Part shown: one piece after another, positions 5,775 to 7,775 of the stretch
How the letters are laid out: every line of letters begins with the position of its first letter
Position numbering within the stretch: position 1 is the stretch's first letter
DNA from: an uncultured Selenomonadales bacterium
GTDB taxonomy: Bacteria > Bacillota > Negativicutes > Selenomonadales > Selenomonadaceae
Reading direction: 5' to 3'
Length of the DNA stretch: 7,775 nt
Assembly: GCA_937915725.1 (NCBI GenBank)
Contig: CALGGV010000339.1
Coordinates: forward strand, 1-7,775
Program-made: the position numbers and the translations under genes
Notes under the pieces: model-generated
Told to the model about the DNA's origin: nothing
The model's database searches: none
The model's input: only the letters and a program-made list of their open reading frames with translations

Positions 5775-6911
5775 TTGGCTACCGGTACTACTGTTGAAAA
5801 TCCTGAGTCGTCCGAAAGAAAAAAATTTTGGAATAACGACATGGAGGCAATAATTGGAATTATGTTTGTGCTGATAATTTTGGGCACAATCAATGTATTC
5901 AGTTCAAGTTTCATATTGGCGGAGGCGGAGTTTGATACGCCGTACTTTTTTTTGAAACGACACGTTATTAACGTTGTAATTGGGCTGATTGTTTTTGTAA
6001 TTTGTTTTCGTGTTGATTATCACGTTTGGCGGCGATTTATGCCTTATATTTTGGGATTTACATTACTGGCGTTGATTTTAGTTTTGCTGATTGGACCACA
6101 AGTGAACGGGGCAAAAAGATGGTTGCCTTTGGGCGTAACACAATTTCAACCGGCGGAATTTTGCAAGTTGGTTTCAATTATGATGACGGCGGCTTATCTG
6201 TCGTTGCAAATACGAAAAGAACGGGCGATAAAAATTTTTACTCCACAAATGGCGATAGTTGCTGTAATGTTTGCCTTGACTGAATTAGAACCGGATATGG
6301 GAACAGCCAGCATAATTGCGGGAATACCAATAATAATGCTGATAGTTGCGGGCTTGCACTGGAAAAAAGTTTTGTATATGTTAGGCGGAGTTTTGGTTTT
6401 AGCGGCGGGTTTAATTTGGTATCAACCGTACAGATTGAAAAGGTTACTTGTAACCTTCGACCCGTGGTCAGACGCGCAAAATTACGGTTATCAAACTGTA
6501 CAATCACTTTCAGCGATAGGCTCCGGCGAATTAACGGGAATGGGATTAGGCGTCGGCGTTTCAAAATATGATTATTTGCCGGAGGCTCATACAGATTTTG
6601 CATTTGCGATTTTCTGTCAGGAAAATGGATTTTTGGGCGCAATTTTTGTATTTATGTTATTTGCGGCGTTTGCAGTTTACGCGGCAAGAATTGCCAGAAT
6701 TGCGCGTGATGAATACGGGCAAATTTTAGCAATGGGGATAATGATTTTAATTGTCGGACAGGCGATAGGAAATTTATTTATGGTTAGTGGAATGTTTCCG
6801 GTTGTTGGAATACCTTTGCCTTTCATAAGTTACGGCGGTACTTCAATGATTGTTACAATGGCGGCTATTGGGATTTTGGTAAATATTGGGCGACTAGGTA
6901 AAAAGTCTTAG
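5775..6911 (+). CDS. ftsW: FtsW/RodA/SpoVE-family (SEDS) peptidoglycan glycosyltransferase, probably FtsW
   Basis: SEDS proteins are polytopic inner-membrane enzymes that polymerise glycan strands from lipid II together with a class B penicillin-binding protein. This 378-residue protein has a short polar cytoplasmic N-terminus (1-22) and about ten hydrophobic segments. Signatures are GAKRWLPLG (112-120), FQPAEFCKL (124-132), a long loop with PEAHTDFAFA containing the probable essential Asp274 (269-278), and the closing PLPFISYGGTS (347-357). The PEAHTDFAFA form and FPVVGIPLPFISYGGTSM lean towards FtsW (division) rather than RodA (elongation), but paralogues are hard to separate by eye and no fts or mre neighbour is present. 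The TTG start follows GGCGGTGAGG (5763-5772). The gap to trmB is 12 bases, which suggests co-transcription. A 13-bp hairpin (6933-6966) begins 22 bases after the stop but lacks a following T-run. Confidence 0.9.
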   Translation: MATGTTVENPESSERKKFWNNDMEAIIGIMFVLIILGTINVFSSSFILAEAEFDTPYFFLKRHVINVVIGLIVFVICFRVDYHVWRRFMPYILGFTLLALILVLLIGPQVNGAKRWLPLGVTQFQPAEFCKLVSIMMTAAYLSLQIRKERAIKIFTPQMAIVAVMFALTELEPDMGTASIIAGIPIIMLIVAGLHWKKVLYMLGGVLVLAAGLIWYQPYRLKRLLVTFDPWSDAQNYGYQTVQSLSAIGSGELTGMGLGVGVSKYDYLPEAHTDFAFAIFCQENGFLGAIFVFMLFAAFAVYAARIARIARDEYGQILAMGIMILIVGQAIGNLFMVSGMFPVVGIPLPFISYGGTSMIVTMAAIGILVNIGRLGKKS

Positions 6912-6932
6912 CAAATTTTTTATTTATGAAAT

Positions 6933-7096
6933 GTACTTTCTTTTTCTACAGCAAAAAAGAAAGTACCAAAGAAAAGTGCCGCGCCCGCCTGCGTTTTTCG
7001 CGTTTAAGTTTTCAAAATTTAAAGTAACAGCCGCGTTTTCTCACGTTAACTAAATTTAAAATCACAAGCAAAAACGGAGTGCGGCGGGCGGTTTTT
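6933..7096. repeat. Fold-back intergenic repeat element, copy B
   Basis: This copy has the same design and orientation as the element at 2448-2632. An AT-rich hairpin GTACTTTCTTTTT (6933-6945) with AAAAAGAAAGTAC (6954-6966) is followed by a CAAAGAAAA tract. Arm CGCCCGCC (6982-6989) pairs with GGCGGGCG (7083-7090), and CGTTTTT (6992-6998) pairs with AAAAACG (7070-7076). The core 7028-7084 is collinear with 2568-2624 of copy A with 52 of 57 bases identical and no gaps. It occupies about half of the 317-base gap between the ftsW-like gene and the copper ATPase. No open frame of note is present in it. Confidence 0.75.
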
Positions 7097-7112
7097 AACT
7101 TTCTCAATTAAC

Positions 7113-7202
7113 AATTTTTTATTTATAAATGTATTTTCTTTCTAAAAAAATAAACTGCCAAAAAAAGAATCTTTCACCCTATAAATGCGGCGGGCGGTTT
7201 TT
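7113..7202. repeat. Truncated tandem derivative of the fold-back element, copy C
   Basis: The left part repeats the sequence that borders and begins copy B (AATTTTTTATTTAT, then AAATGTA-TTTCTT, compare 6914-6945). The right end, the 17 bases 7186-7202, is identical to 7080-7096. The conserved core and left GC arm are missing, so this looks like an internally deleted copy in direct tandem with B. It contains CTGCCA (7155-7160) and TATAAA (7180-7185) at 19-base spacing, a weak candidate promoter for the downstream ATPase gene. Confidence 0.6.
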
Positions 7203-7228
7203 CCCTATTCACTTAAATTGGAGGTTTT

Positions 7229-7775
7229 ATGGTTAAAGAAACTTATGATATAACCGGTATGAGTTGCAGTGCGTGTTCTGCGCGAGTCGAAAAAGCCGTT
7301 GCAAAAGTTGTGGGCGCGGAAAATGTTAGCGTCAATCTTTTAACTAATTCTATGCAAGTCAAGTATGACGAAATGAAAACTTCAGCCGCAAATATTATCG
7401 ACGCCGTTATTAATGCAGGTTATGGCGCAAGCATTAAGGCAAGGAAAACAGGCAAAAGGCAAGAGGCAGTAGGCAAAAGTGAAAGGCGCACAATCGACGT
7501 TGAAATTTCAGAAATGAAAACGCGCTTGATTTGGTCGCTGATTTTTTTAATTCCAACAGTTTTTATTTCAATGCATTCAATGTTTGGAATTTCCATTGAA
7601 ATTTTTGACGGCAGAGAAAACGCCGTAACTTTTACCTTCGCGCAGTTTTTGTTAATTCTGCCGATTATGTACCTAAACAGAAAATTTTATATCAACGGTT
7701 TCAGAAATTTGTTTCACGGCGCGCCGAATATGGATACGCTTGTTGGCTTAGGTTCAATGGCGGCGGCAATTTTCG
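7229..7775 (+). CDS. copA: Copper-type P1B ATPase (CopA-like), N-terminal part (3' end outside window)
   Basis: The first 182 residues of a heavy-metal-exporting P-type ATPase are visible. Residues 1-68 form one heavy-metal-associated (HMA) domain with GMSCSACSARVEKA (10-23), where Cys13 and Cys16 make the MxCxxC copper site. A basic linker (69-92) follows, then the first membrane helix (about 100-116), the second (about 134-149), and NMDTLVGLG (167-175), a hallmark of CopA/CopB-type pumps. The CPC, DKTGT and ATP-binding motifs would lie beyond the window, so Cu+ specificity is inferred from the HMA motif and overall form. GGAGG (7220-7224) lies four bases before the ATG. The linker between the HMA domain and helix 1 is partly encoded by a heptamer array (7437-7484), giving a Lys/Arg-rich low-complexity stretch. 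No copper-responsive operator (CsoR/CopY type) is evident in the upstream repeat-filled region. Confidence 0.9.
   Translation, partial: MVKETYDITGMSCSACSARVEKAVAKVVGAENVSVNLLTNSMQVKYDEMKTSAANIIDAVINAGYGASIKARKTGKRQEAVGKSERRTIDVEISEMKTRLIWSLIFLIPTVFISMHSMFGISIEIFDGRENAVTFTFAQFLLILPIMYLNRKFYINGFRNLFHGAPNMDTLVGLGSMAAAIF
7437..7484. repeat. In-frame heptamer array (AGGCAAR type) inside the copper ATPase gene
   Basis: Units AGGCAAG (7437), AGGCAAA (7450), AGGCAAG (7457), AGGCAGT (7464) and AGGCAAA (7471) are recognisable, with a 6-base interruption after the first unit and a degenerate unit (AGTGAAA) at the end. The stretch covers 48 bases, a multiple of three, and encodes residues about 70-86 of the ATPase between the metal-binding domain and the first membrane helix, where extra length is tolerable. 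The unit differs from that of the arrays at 293 and 5025 but has the same 7-base period and purine-rich strand. Confidence 0.65.

Noticed and set aside
6026..6642. Alternative frames on both strands inside the ftsW-like gene
   Set aside because: They are shadow frames. The 5775-6911 frame contains all SEDS signatures without interruption.
6933..6966. 13-bp hairpin after the ftsW-like gene as an intrinsic terminator
   Set aside because: The stem is long but AT-rich and is followed by CCAAAGAAAA rather than a T-run on either strand. It is better explained as the left hairpin of the repeat element, though it might still slow transcription.

Overview
The window is AT-rich chromosomal DNA, probably from a low-GC member of the Firmicutes. 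The Shine-Dalgarno sites are strong (GGAGG and GAGGTG types), several housekeeping genes start with TTG, and the gene content fits. A Negativicutes (Selenomonas-like) host is my best guess. It rests on remembered resemblance of the small secreted and hypothetical proteins and cannot be proved from the window.

Layout. Positions 1-1212 are read on the minus strand. They hold the N-terminal part of an MgtC/SapB-family membrane protein (running off the left edge) and an exported glucosaminidase-type cell-wall hydrolase. An intergenic region with two back-to-back sigma-70-like promoters (about 1255-1354) separates these from the plus-strand genes. The first plus-strand gene encodes a secreted protein of unknown function built from two related ~70-residue repeats, and it ends in a clear intrinsic terminator. 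An 86-residue conserved-looking hypothetical protein follows, with its own promoter directly after that terminator.

Positions 2707-6911 carry a plus-strand cluster for RNA methylation and cell-wall growth: rsmB (16S rRNA m5C967), rlmN (23S/tRNA m2A), trmB (tRNA m7G46) and an FtsW/RodA/SpoVE-family peptidoglycan polymerase. Gaps are 4, 73 and 12 bases, so the genes are probably co-transcribed, with a possible extra promoter before trmB. All four start with TTG. At the right edge a copper-type P1B ATPase (CopA-like) begins and is cut by the window end.

I see no new defence or biosynthetic system. The unexplained material is repeat structure. (1) Two five-unit degenerate heptamer arrays of the AAGGACT type lie just upstream of the mgtC-like gene and across the end of rlmN, where the array encodes the last residues and the stop codon. 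A third, related-looking heptamer array (AGGCAAR) lies in frame in the linker of the copper ATPase. (2) A ~165-185 bp fold-back element occurs upstream of rsmB and downstream of the ftsW-like gene. Its 57-base core is 52/57 identical, and paired compensatory changes in the stem indicate that the fold is maintained. A shrunken third copy lies in tandem with the second.
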